DNA of 64,000 bases, from the NCBI GenBank assembly GCA_963971285.1, contig OZ020248.1, positions 20,915,873 through 20,979,872 on the forward strand. Direction: 5' to 3'. This stretch comes from Astropecten irregularis. Lineage: Eukaryota; Echinodermata; Asteroidea; Paxillosida; Astropectinidae. Of the stretch, positions 1 to 10,500 are shown piece after piece. The notes beneath the pieces were generated by a model. The model was not told the DNA's origin. It saw nothing but the letters and a program-made list of their open reading frames with translations, and ran no database searches. Every line of letters begins with the position of its first letter. Positions within the stretch are counted from its first letter, which is position 1. A program made the translations under genes and the position numbers.

Positions 1-775
1 TCCAGATCAAGGCCATCGACGAACTGCTCCTTGAGTATTATATCCGGTTGTTTATACAGCTCGGGGTCCTTTTTCTCCTTTTCCTCATACTGGATGCGTT
101 GCAGGGTTCGATACGGATCGGGATCATCATCGTCGAGTTTTAGAGTGTCGTCGTCATCATCAAAAGGTAATCCCTCCGATGATGAAAAGGAGGCCGACTT
201 AAGAATTCTTTTAACCGCCGGAGGTGATTCATCCTCGCGTGCGTCGGGGCACCTCGTCTTTGTTCTTTGCACGACTGGGATGCCCTCATCGATGGGTAAT
301 GAACCATCGGGCACAATAGGGTTTCCACCACCGTACTGGACAGGCTTCTGCACATCAACGAACAATGAAAAAACATCATCGAATACAGGTAAAAATTTTT
401 TTTTCAATACGGGTAAAATTTGAGATAACGAGAATGGTTACTGATAAACCCACAGGACTATATCGTACCTCCTTTTGGTGCTTCTATCGGCTATGCCGCG
501 ATGGTAATATCGTTGGAGGCGCTATACATGTTAAACTCAATGCTCACTAAAATAATGGATGACCAAAACTTCCACGATGTCCTCATACATTTTAGAACTA
601 ACCTGTATGGTCCGATCCAGTTTGGTTCCAGCTTGCTCCCCTTGCATTCAATCTTCCTGTAGTTCCTCTTTAAGACAAGCATGCCTTCTTCCAGCTGGAA
701 CACCTTGACATTTCTCCCCTTTCTCTTTGCATAGGTTTTCTTGTCGTTCTCTTGAGCGGCCTTGATGTTTTCATT
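1..775 (-). mobile_element. Ty3/gypsy-type LTR retrotransposon fossil: Gag-like part plus integrase C-terminal part
   Basis: Bases about 760-490, read on the minus strand, encode the tail of a Ty3-type integrase: a basic stretch (KTYAKRKGRN), then KLEPNWIGPYRL, the GPY module that follows the integrase core in this group. Bases about 360-1 encode an acidic stretch ending in DIILKEQFVDGL, a Gag-like motif. Along the minus strand the integrase piece comes before the Gag piece, the reverse of the usual gag-pol order. The same parts in the same order recur at 62,980-63,700, where 541-770 is matched almost base for base by 63,311-63,540. I see no LTR. The element is a fossil with several breaks. 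Confidence 0.7.
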
Positions 776-872
776 TACCTGTATATTGAGGATTCTAAAT
801 TTGTCAATGGTTCTGAGCTTATAATTTTGACATTGGAATATAGATCAGCTAATAATCAGTAATTACACGACA

Positions 873-1100
873 CTACACAGCTTCTACCTGCTCTGTCGCT
901 TTTCTGGTGAATTCTTGCAGCGTCTGGAAATCAGGAGTTTCCGGGTGTTCCTCCTGTGGAGGTAGGACAGTCAAAACTTTATCACTTTCCTTGGTAGGGA
1001 TGTGGAACTTTTGTTTCAACTGATCTATCATATCTTTTCCATCATCAGTGAACTGTTTTCTTATTTCATATTTCTTTGGCACGCAAGCAGCAGAAATCAC
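873..1100 (-). CDS. Small ORF of unknown origin
   Basis: A 75-codon open stretch, charged and lysine/glutamate rich, containing FHIPTKESDKVLTVLPPQEE. I do not recognise it. It lies directly upstream (minus strand) of the Ty3 fossil and could be a leftover of that element or an exon of another mobile element. It has no signal peptide, membrane segment or known motif. It may be chance. Confidence 0.2.
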   Translation of the reverse strand: MISAACVPKKYEIRKQFTDDGKDMIDQLKQKFHIPTKESDKVLTVLPPQEEHPETPDFQTLQEFTRKATEQVEAV

Positions 1101-1139
1101 TGCAACTCACAGAATCCTTTGTGTACATATTGCTTGTGT

Positions 1140-1470
1140 TTCTGACACAAAATGCTGTTCTTTGAAAGCATCTGCACTTTAAAAAATGAAGTGCTATATT
1201 CAGCACCTTAGGACTTGGAGATAGCACTTGTTAGTGCTCGCATAGGGACTGCACAACTTGTGCTAAGCACTTGTTCAAGTGTTGTTGGTTAGCACCGGTC
1301 TGGGTGCTTAAAAACGACACTTTAAGTGTAAGAACCTTTGCTCTTACGGTGCTAAGGAATGTATACGCTCCCAGTATCCAAAAATTTGCACTTCAAGTGC
1401 TTAAAACAGCTCCTTGTAAAGACTGTAAAACAACCTTTATAGTGTAACTTCAGCCTTCTTCCAGCACTTA
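1140..1470. repeat. Cluster of short inverted motifs AGCACTT / AAGTGCT
   Basis: About 330 bases carry many copies of AGCACTT, AAGTGCT, TTAGCACC and GTGCTTAA in both orientations (for example around 1,255-1,275, 1,290-1,325 and 1,390-1,405). The density of complementary 6-8-mers would allow hairpins. No long terminal repeat pair is evident. It could be the end of a non-autonomous DNA element. Confidence 0.35.
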
Positions 1471-1740
1471 AAATCCCCTTCTCAAAACAGCCAGTCGTTG
1501 TAACACTCCAGTAGTAAAAAGGACAAACAGAAGAGTTATGAACTTAAGTACCGGCATAAACCGGCTCTTTAATTAATCTTCACTATACAACGTGTGTTTT
1601 TGTATGAAGAATGTTCAAACACATACCGTATCGTAGCAATTCTAAACATTTGATATTAGCAAAAAGCTCAACAACTGTCTAAAAACTGTAGAAACACATA
1701 AATAGAACTTATTGTTGTAATTGTTGTGTAATCATTCAGG

Positions 1741-1917
1741 TCAAATCACCCGTGCATTTGAAGGCAGGATGAACACTATTACATGATGATTGTTGAGGGC
1801 TCGGTGAATAATATTTGTGTAGGCGTCTTTATTATGTGGTATCCTGCCAGCTTGCACAGTCCTGTCTTTTCCACAGAGTCTACAAATGTTCTGAAGAGAC
1901 AATTTAGAACTGGCCAT
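1741..1917 (-). CDS. Possible first exon with a CRLCGK cysteine pair
   Basis: An ATG at 1,917 opens 59 codons beginning MASSKLSLQNICRLCGKDR. The CxxC (CRLC) near the N-terminus resembles the start of nuclear zinc-binding proteins, but no second cysteine/histidine pair is visible in this exon. It directly follows the Myb/SANT-type fragment on the same strand and could be a separate protein or an exon of the same mobile element. Family unknown. Confidence 0.25.
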   Translation of the reverse strand: MASSKLSLQNICRLCGKDRTVQAGRIPHNKDAYTNIIHRALNNHHVIVFILPSNARVI

Positions 1918-1984
1918 GATAAAATAACATGGTAGAATGAGCCCCCATTTGAAGCATGTGTGTTGCCAGCATTCATGAAGCTTA

Positions 1985-2430
1985 AGTTGGGCAATCAACT
2001 GACCAAACATCCAGAAGTTGTGTTCGCGATCTTCCCGGCGAAGAATATTTTCCCTCTCACCCTCTTTTTCCATCTTGCGCTCTCTTTCCATCTGTCACTC
2101 CTCCCACTCCATCATCTGTTTATTTGCTGTCGCTTGTTGCTCAGCAAAGGCTGTCATTGCATTGTTCATTATTTCCTCAACCTTTTGGTGCTTGGCCTTC
2201 TTGTGAATGCTGGCAGTGGGTGGACTGCTGGTCTTCCTCTTTTTCTGGATCTGTGGAGTTTAATGAGTTGACGTGGTCTTCATCATCATTGGCCTCTATA
2301 GAAGTCCCTGGCATGGCAGCTGTGTCGCACAGCATCTCCCCTGGTTCAATTGTTGGCCTGCAACCATGGTCTTCATCCATGGACTTCATCCATGATGTCA
2401 AAGTGGGGACATGTCTTCCTCTTACCACCC
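1985..2430 (-). pseudogene. C-terminal part of a Harbinger-type Myb/SANT-like protein
   Basis: Minus-strand reading gives an acidic linker (EANDDEDHVNSLNS), then an alanine/glutamine helix (TAFAEQQATANKQMMEWEE) and a long charged helix (MERERKMEKEGEREN) ending in EDREHNFWMFGQLI. This order is typical of the C-terminal half of the Myb/SANT-like DNA-binding protein encoded as the second ORF of Harbinger transposons, which helps the nuclease reach its DNA target. The SANT domain itself is not visible here. The reading frame changes near 2,180 and an in-frame TGA lies after EWEE, so it is broken. A Harbinger nuclease remnant on the same strand lies at 30.8 kb, too far to be the same copy. Confidence 0.5.
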
Positions 2431-3349
2431 GACTGATTCCGATTGTAATCTTTGACCTATTTTATATAAACAATGGAAACATGCCAGCAAGATAAATATG
2501 TCATCGAATATTTTTTTCTCTCAATACCAGAAATGTTTAAGTTATTTATTACGGTTAAACCATTTTTGTTCACATTGTGCAGATCTTACCTTGCCAACAA
2601 ATGAAAACAAAACCACTGAAAATATTATTTGTAAAAAAATGCATTATTTTGTGATCAAATTTTAATTCCTGTCTAGTGTCAGTGGCCATTGAAAACTATG
2701 CCGAATTGGATGTAGCTAATCCTCATAGCTCTTCTATCTTTGCCAATGGTTTTGGCTGACCATCACACTCATGATGTTTTTATTGATGATCAAGCACAGC
2801 TTGTGCACATAATTCTTCATTTTCCTCCTTTCCTACAATCCCAACCCAAACCACCATTTTGTAATCTGTAGAATGCAAGCTCAGTATTTTGACAGTACTA
2901 TGTTTAGTGTGCAGGAAAGGTGTGATTCTGCTGATGTTCATACATACATGTTATATGTACTCAATTTGCATACATGTCTTTCTGAATGTTTCTATTATTA
3001 TTATGTAGTCATTATACAGGAATTGACATCATTTGTTCAGACAATGGGTAAATGATTGCAATGTCACTACTCAATGCCACAATGAAATACCAGGTAAGTA
3101 TCTTCACATCAGTGTGACAAGTGTTCACCTGTGTTATGGTTTACATCCTCAGATCTTACACTTCTGCTTTCAACCACATTTAGACATTACAATGTAGTAA
3201 AGATGCTATTTTACAGGATTTTATTTCAACTTTGGCAAATTTAAACACACACACACCACATACATGTATCAAGTAGATTGTGGATTGATCCATGTGTTTT
3301 TGAATTAAGCAGTGCTTTTTCAGTTTTCGTTTTTAAAACAGAACATTTA
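2431..3349. other. No gene seen
   Basis: AT-rich sequence without a convincing ORF, splice-bounded exon or repeat structure that I can support. Confidence 0.5.
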
Positions 3350-3876
3350 TTTAGAGACTACAAGATTTAACAGATACTGTAGTTGGTGTTAGCACCTGAA
3401 CCCTGGAATGACCCAACTTCAGGGTGTCACTGGGGCTTCAAACCTCAGCTGACGGTTCAGGCTATAACCCATACTCAGTTTATATTCAGCTAATGAATAT
3501 TGGTTCATGTTTGAAAATTGTAGATTTGTGAATTTGTTCAAGTTTTTTCAATAGTATTTAGCAAACTTGTATTTTATTCTTAAATGCTTATTTTTTCTAA
3601 AACACTTCTAGAGAAGTAACAAGTAAACAAAAAAATCTGCAGACTTATAATGATGTACTGCTTTGATAGATGATTCAGTTTTCTAGGTTGTGCAGATTGT
3701 AAAACAAATGATTAGATTTACTGAGTGTAGGTTTGCAAAGTATGATGTATGTGTACCTGTTTACTACACTGCTGATGTTATGATATTTGTAATGATACAG
3801 CAGCCCAAACATGCAGATTAATGTTTTGTCAAAATGTTCCACTGCCACTGCAAAATGCTCCACACTGCTGAAATAC
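3350..3876. repeat. Dispersed repeat, copy 1 (two conserved blocks)
   Basis: Bases 3,372-3,475 match 41,167-41,270 with only a few differences; similarity extends weakly upstream to about 3,350. A second shared block (3,770-3,875 versus 41,350-41,430, around GCAAAATGCTCC) follows in the same order and orientation. It holds no long ORF. It behaves like a non-autonomous interspersed element or two internal pieces of one; I see no tRNA box, poly-A tail or terminal inverted repeat that would classify it. Confidence 0.6.
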
Positions 3877-3879
3877 CTG

Positions 3880-6800
3880 AGAATCTTCTCCAGAGCTCTT
3901 GGAAAGATCAACATGCAGCTTGAATGTTAAGCAAGAGACACCTTGAACACAGTATCAGAACTGTCATTGCCTGAAGAATTGATGTATGAATCAACATGTG
4001 CAGTTATGACAACTGACATCCAACATGAGTGGAACAAACATCCTCAGCCTGCACCCTCATCATCATCACTTTCACTCTCTCCAAGACAGCAGTGCCAGGT
4101 ACTGAACTTGTGATGTGTTTCTTCTCATCAGTCAGAGATCTGCCAAGATATCAGATTTCAACAATGTCACTGATTCTCTTCAAGACTGGTACAAGTGCCT
4201 AACTAACATCCTGATGAAGAAGGCACAACTGTGCTGCATGGGTAAAGGTGCAGGAGTCCTGAAAATCCATTGAGATTATTGAGATGAAGTGAACACACAT
4301 CAGTGTTATCATTGAACTTCACTACATTGCAGAAGCTGTACAGACACACTGTACAGCCAACCAGTAGGAGAGTGATACTGCTACCATGCAGCATTCATTG
4401 ATAAATGACATGCAGTGAAACATCCTGATGAATGATACATGTGAAAAGCCATCAGTGTGTACAGAACTACAGAGATAATCATGGTATCCTCAACAACAAC
4501 TTGTGGACTTGAGCAGTGAGCATCAACAGTGGAGTGGAGCATATGACAATTCATTCTGTCCACCATTTCCTTTTAAGTTATGTTGCTACAGGTCCACTTT
4601 GATCTGCACATTCCTTCTTTTACAGTTAATGGAAACAAAGATAGTAAAATATTAAGCAAAATGTGATCTCATGCAACGTTAATGGAATTGCATAAGAATA
4701 TAAAGTGAACCTAATAATTTGTTTTGCAAAATATGTTTATGAATCCTGGTTACATTTCATTCACATTGTTTGAAGTCCTGTCACACATAATATGAAACAT
4801 TCATTCATTTACTGAACTGCGGGAGGTGCTCACATTTTAGAGCAAACTGAAGAAATCTGTGAAACTCTGATGAGAATTCTCATGTTGAAGTTATTTTCTA
4901 TATTTCATTGATTTGTATTGAATTGTATGAGCATCCCAACAGCACATGAATGGCAAACTGTTATGAAATACAGTTGTAAGATGTTACAAATTAAGGACTA
5001 GCCATTACTTTTTAGATCCTTGAATGTAGTTGAAAGCAGAAGTGTTGTTGTATTTTTCTCCTTCCGAGTCATACATGAGTCTTATAAGTGACCACAAATC
5101 TTGGTTATTGTTCTTGCATGTTTGTTCCAGCACAAAATGTAAAGTTGAAGTGACATTGCATGATTTTGCTCACAGCTGTCAAAAACTGTGATTATTAAAC
5201 ATGTCTTCAATTGACAAGTTTGTAATAACTTTTGAAACGGTATGATCTGCATATCTTAAAAAACACTCTGTAGTATTGTCAAATGCTGAGCTTTCATGAC
5301 AACTTTACCCCTGGTCCCTGTAGATTTGTTCTCTTTTCTTTCTGTTTTTCTTTAAGAATTTCAAACAGAAGATTCCTGCTGATCTTGAAAGATTGCTAGA
5401 AATCCTCCCACAATGTCTTGGTCACAGAGTCAAAGATCCATGACATCACTCCGTAGTGAATGTTTTTGGCAGCTGTCCTCTTTTATGCCAATTGCATCTC
5501 TCATGTAATTTGGGCTTTTTTCCATTCTCCTATCAATTTCTTTCATTCTTAAGGCACTCTACATCAATGTCTCTCTGTAAACTGACACCTGATTGTGGAG
5601 GCCTTGATGCATAAAGAGTCTGCACCACTGGTGATGTCATGCAATAGGGTAATGGTCTAGTTAGTGTAAGTTGAAACACTTGAAAGAAGGCAACAATGAG
5701 TCAGGTGGTTTCTGATGATACCCCCACCTCTGAGTGGTTAATACAAAGAACCAGCAATGGATATTGTTGGTCTTTGGGGGACCTTTATACCACAAGTGTT
5801 TTCAGTTTTAGAAGAAATAAAGAAACCTTTTCATCATGTTCTGAAACGAAAGTGGTGTATTTTTATCTGAAGGAATTACTATAACCATCTTTGTTGTGCT
5901 CTTTGTTTTGTTTGTTAACTTTTCTTTATTGTTGTTGTTATTGTTGTTATTTTGGTAGGTAGAGCATTCACTTTGATCATGTATTTTTCAGCTTGCATTT
6001 CAAACATAGAATTTTTGTTACATTCCAGAGAAACTCATGTGTGAAGATTGCATCAAGGAAAACAGTGTAATTGATCAGTGGGACATTGCCATTGACATTC
6101 TCCTAATTCATAAATTATCAGGGGAGGGGGAAACTTGGCCTCATCCCCCACCAGGATTGGCAGGGAAATGCCACCACCCATGTATGACAGATGTACATGT
6201 AGAAAGAGCACCAACCCACCTCCCCAACCTCCAACCCCTCATTTCAAAAATTGCAAGAATGTTTCAAGTGAGAGAAGGTGAATGGTTCTTTATTCTAAAT
6301 AAATGAAATCCTCATACAATGTTAGAATATTTGCAGTGACCTGAAAGACCTTTGTATAAAAACCTCTCGATACCACCAGGCTTTAGAAAATGGAAAATGC
6401 ACACAGTGAATTTAATCTTGACAGATGCAGACCAGTAAATAGGTCCAAATCAGTCTGTGGAGCTTATTAATGTTTTGTAAAGCCTCAAAATCTTTTTATA
6501 AAAGCATTTGCTTTTGTCTTGTAAAGGAAAAATGGATGGAACCCGTAACCAGAGTTTGGACATTCACCTTTGACCTGTTTAGATGAAATCATGCCCTAAA
6601 GTTGCTCTATTTTTGCCATGAAGTGGAGGGGTACATCAAGTTTTTGCTGGCACCAGTCAATTTGGCAGTTTTAGGGTAATTTTTCTTTAGATGGTATTTT
6701 CTCAAAAGGTCATCGGTTACCCTATAGAAAATTGTGAAGAAAATTAAAACGGAAGTTATCAGCTTCATTTTGGTGTATGGCTTGATTGCCTGAGAAACTT

Positions 6801-7620
6801 GTGAGTATTTGTAATAATTGTTTGAAATTGGTAATATTTTGCATGGGAGCCATGTGAAATTATTTACTGGTCTGAGTGTCTGCCGCCCTCTGTTGGTATG
6901 GGGACATAGTATGGTGCACTGTGTCCCTGGAGCAGGTACCCAGACTCCACAATGGAATTCCATATACGTACTGTATAATATCTCACATGTTGACTGAACG
7001 CGTGTTCATTTGCTTTGGAGTGTGGAAGTAAACAAGTTAGGTGTTGCGTTGCCGATGTTGCTGAAGTTTTAACGTTCCTAAATGTTCTGGACAGTCGTTC
7101 TAGGTGCAAACATGTATTTCCAGTTTGCGTTTAGTCACCTCCCGGAAGTCTATGGCCATGTCATGAATGTTGATAGTTGGTGACTGATGATGACCAGTCT
7201 CAGGAATGATCGAATGGTTGTGGCCCAGGCTGCCACGCATCACATGCACGGACAACGGACTTGTGGATGTCATGAACGCAACAACATACAGTATACATGA
7301 ACCTTGTGACAACAAAGTATTCCTTCAGTTTGAATGTGCAACGTGGACCTGATGACATACCAGCATACATGGAGTGCATTGAGTGCTATTAATTAGCTTG
7401 TATTAATGTGTACTTCCAAGATGCAAAGAGTAAGCTCCACGTCTACAGCAACTCGGTGGGTTTTGACTTCTTGCTAGTCTGGTCCCTTCCTCCATTGCCT
7501 GGGCTAAGGAGTAAGGTAAGTACATGTACATGATGCATGGTGCTGCAGACAGGTCATTTCTTCATTGTTATGACTTATGTGCTGGTTCTTTCTCCGCTGT
7601 ATGCCAACCTCCCAGAGCAT
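3880..7620. other. No gene seen; low-information stretch
   Basis: Short ORFs occur on both strands, but none carries a recognisable motif. 3,960-4,095 on the plus strand could be read as an exon (ELMYESTCAVMTTD), but I cannot place it. GTT/TTG triplet repeats lie near 5,930-5,955. Nothing else is supported. Confidence 0.4.
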
Positions 7621-7635
7621 GGCTGACGTTAGCTG

Positions 7636-8158
7636 TGCAGTAACTGTAGCCCAATATTACTCCTGACGTTGTTATTTATTTATTGTTATTTAATTATTGC
7701 GAGAATTCTCGAGAATTGCGAGAATTTCTTTAGAATTCTTGGGAATTCTGCACGTGTAGATCAGGGAGTAGACTGGTGCCGTTCGCTTCATTGCACCTAA
7801 ATGGAATGTAGACTGGACAGGGTACTAGGGTAGAGTTATATTCTTATGTATTTCCTTATATTATTTCGCAAAGCACTGTGGGAAATTTGCCGCAGAATCC
7901 AAGTCATTTTGTATGTACTGAGATTTGGGCCGAAAATTGCTCGTTTTGTCGAAATCCGAAATTGGAATTGAATTTTGTTTCTTCTGAATGCTTCTTCACG
8001 ACATCAGGAACACCAGGGTGAGTCATTATGCCACAGATCGCTAAATAACAGTCATTTTAGGGGTGGGGAATTCTCAACAGATGAGATCAATATATATCCT
8101 CCTGTAGCCCTATATACGACAACAACGTCAGGAGTAATATTGGGCTACAGTTACTGCA
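7636..8158. mobile_element. Fold-back (MITE-like) element with 38-bp inverted repeats
   Basis: Bases 7,636-7,673 and 8,121-8,158 are perfect reverse complements over 38 bases (the arms contain CCCAATATTACTCCTGACG). Outside the arms the flanks stay partly similar (GGCTGACG motif at 7,621 and 8,163). The interior includes a run of nested GAATTCTCGAGAATT-type palindromes at 7,695-7,750. A short open stretch at 7,975-8,015 ends at a good donor-like GTGAGT. No transposase is seen, so it is non-autonomous; superfamily unknown. Confidence 0.65.
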
Positions 8159-8998
8159 GCTAGGCTGACGTAAATAATATCAATTTCAGCAAAAAACCAT
8201 GGCGAAAGAATTCGCGTGTTAACTGTCTCGAGACACGAGAGCAAGTCAAAGTGCATTTGATAGTTGTTTTAAGATGATCAACGACTGTTTCAAGCACGTG
8301 AACCTGCATAGACGTATGACATTTGAGTTTATGTAAGACAACTTGTTTGGCATAGCCAGTGGCATGCGGTCAAGTTCTTCGTAATATGGTTTGTACATGG
8401 GCTCATTGCTAAGCGTGTGAGGATTTTAATCAGAATGTACCAAGTACCAACGTATTGATTCTTCAACAATTATGTGTATGTTCGAACTGGCATTTGTCGA
8501 AATTGCAGTCCAAAAAATAATCATTTACCACTGAAGTACCACTTGTTCGTGTTTGACATAGAAGCCGGCAGGTACTTTAAGTTTTATGGAATCTTTTGAC
8601 ATGATTTCACTCATTTCTGATTGATGTTTTACTGCATAACTTATGAAGTAAGAAAATGCCTTCATCCCGCATTTCATTGGCTTCTTCGGCATTATATGAA
8701 ACTTAATCGTCCTTTGAAGTGAAGCATACTTTCATCTTGAGAGAGTTTCTGATTGTGTAGATCAGAAGGTGGGCAAGATGAGAGTGAGGAAACGTTGCAG
8801 TTTGGAAAGTTTTGGAAGTCCATGTGCCATTGTTGTAAGACGGATGCAGAAATCGTATTATATCTGTGAAGCGATCAATTGCGTGACATGATGCTGGGGT
8901 AGAATTTGTTGAGAAGAACTTCTGATGTCAACCAGTACATCCGGTATTGTGGCATTTTAGCAATGGCCATTGCAAGAAGTACAAGGCGATGAATGCCT
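8159..8998. other. No gene seen
   Basis: No supported coding or structural feature in this stretch. Confidence 0.4.
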
Positions 8999-9325
8999 TC
9001 ATTTCTTGGACATCAATTGGATTGGTAGCCCACTTACATGTTGAAAAGGAAACCACTGGTGGGCAGCATGGTATCCAAACATGTACGGCAGCTTGCCGTA
9101 AAATGGCGGCGGTTGCATGGGCGGGGCCATGTTGAAATACTGCCCTCTCGAGTCAGAGGTCATCGCAGGAAAATTCCAAAGATGACCTGCGGGGGCAGTC
9201 GGAAAATTCTTCGTGGAGGGGCCTGGTGAACATGGGGTGACCCAAGGCAACGTTGAAACCGACCCAGAACCCTCTCTTTTCTCTATAGCACCAGAATCGC
9301 CAGAAGAAGCACTGGAGGTAGATTT
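8999..9325 (-). CDS. Possible terminal exon, serine- and proline/aromatic-rich
   Basis: Minus-strand reading is open from an AG acceptor-like site near 9,330 to a stop at about 8,999: a serine-rich acidic start (SDDKSTSSASSGDSG), then APPMQPPPFYGKLPYMFGYH and a basic end (MSKK). The composition is protein-like, and the PPPFYG/PYMFGYHA stretch resembles low-complexity regions of nuclear proteins. I do not recognise the family. It sits downstream, on the same strand, of the transposase-like fragment at 9.5-10.1 kb and may belong to it. Confidence 0.3.
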   Translation of the reverse strand, partial: KSTSSASSGDSGAIEKREGSGSVSTLPWVTPCSPGPSTKNFPTAPAGHLWNFPAMTSDSRGQYFNMAPPMQPPPFYGKLPYMFGYHAAHQWFPFQHVSGLPIQLMSKK

Positions 9326-9479
9326 ATCATCCGAACCTTGCTCAACATCATGAAAAACAAATGTTCAAATAATGTAAACGTGGATGTAGGCCTAGTGGCC
9401 TACTATATACTTACAACCTTTAGAGCTAAGATGGGAGCATGGAAAAACATGTGCACGTTTATCAGACCATACCACAAAC

Positions 9480-10065
9480 GACAATGTTAGTGGTTTCGGG
9501 CAGTAGGCCTATTTATTGGGCTGAAGGTGGGCTCATTTACATTTTCATCAATGGAGGAACTTTCCATTTTTCCACATATTGGGCATTGATAGAAGCAGAC
9601 AATCGGATGGAGAGTTGCAGAAGCATGGTGCCAGTGGGAAGATTGTATTTTATCTTGAAAGATACAGGTGTAATTCTGTGCAAAGTCCAGGACCTGCCTT
9701 TAGTGGAGGTGCAGTGCTGAGATGTACAAATTGCTGGTGTTGCCATGATGCATTGTAAAGATGACTGCTGATGGTTTCTGCTTCTGTCACTAGTTCATTA
9801 GTACATTCCATGACTGTTCCCACTTTAGATGCTATCTGCTGCTTTACTACATATTTCCCTTTGTTGTTGACAGTTGTCTTCTCCTATCTTTTCCAGGTCA
9901 TTTCTTTGTCTCCATGCCTCACTTTCAGCCCTTCCATCTTCTCTGTTAGTTTCTTGGTTCCACATTCTTTGCATTTCCTTTTCATGCATTCTTGCCTGTG
10001 GTACTTGTGCCCCTCAAGTTTGTCACACATCGTATTGTTTGACATGCAAATGTTCATGTACACAT
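9480..10065 (-). pseudogene. Fragment of an uncharacterised RNase H-fold, transposase-like family
   Basis: Minus-strand reading shows, in order, a CDKLEGHKYHRQEC / KRKCKEC cysteine-rich segment, a linker with HLYNASWQHQQF, then QVLDFAQNYTCIFQDKIQ and SSHWHHASATLHPIVCFYQC. The D-F-A-x-N-Y ... Q-D-x-I-Q-x-x-H-W ... A-T-L-H-P signature is one I know from many cnidarian, echinoderm and mollusc predicted proteins. Its conserved aspartates suggest an RNase H-fold nuclease, that is a transposase, but I know no established name. One in-frame stop and one frame change between the cysteine part and the DFAQNY part show it is broken. Confidence 0.55.
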
Positions 10066-10137
10066 ATGTACAGTACAAACACATGTTCATGTACACATAC
10101 ATGTACATGACTTGGCAGTGTTCAGATTCTTTTACCA

Positions 10138-10500
10138 TAGATTTCCCCAATTATACGAGTGAAATGAAGTTTGATGGGGATTCTAACGAGCCATTACCGG
10201 AATGAGGAGTCACGTGAGATTGTATAATCTGATGATTGAGGTTACGTAACACATTTAGAGACACAAAGGAACAAAGGGCCCCAGCTCCTATATGAGGTGG
10301 GCCCTGGAGGTCCGCTCTTCAGGTATTAAAGCAATGCTTTACACTGGCCACCATTAGGGGTGGGATAAATGCGTTCATGCAATATAAGCTACGAAGTTCA
10401 CCACAACAGGGAGGGAGTCACGTGACTCCTCATTCCGGTAATGGCTCGTTAGAATCCCCATCAAACTTCATTTCACTCGTTTAATTGGGGAATTCTATCT
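10138..10500. repeat. Inverted repeats at the DIRS end
   Basis: About 10,142-10,217 and 10,416-10,496 are near-perfect reverse complements, each about 78 bases (both contain ATGGGGATTCTAACGAGCC). A further copy of the outer motif (CGGAATCACGTGAG) follows at about 10,516-10,530. DIRS elements are known to carry terminal inverted repeats plus an internal complementary region near one end, which would produce this pattern. Confidence 0.65.

Noticed and set aside
9771-10205. 144-codon plus-strand ORF rich in Ser, Leu and Phe
   Set aside because: It is antisense to the cysteine-rich transposase-like fragment, whose motifs are recognisable; the hydrophobic composition is a by-product.
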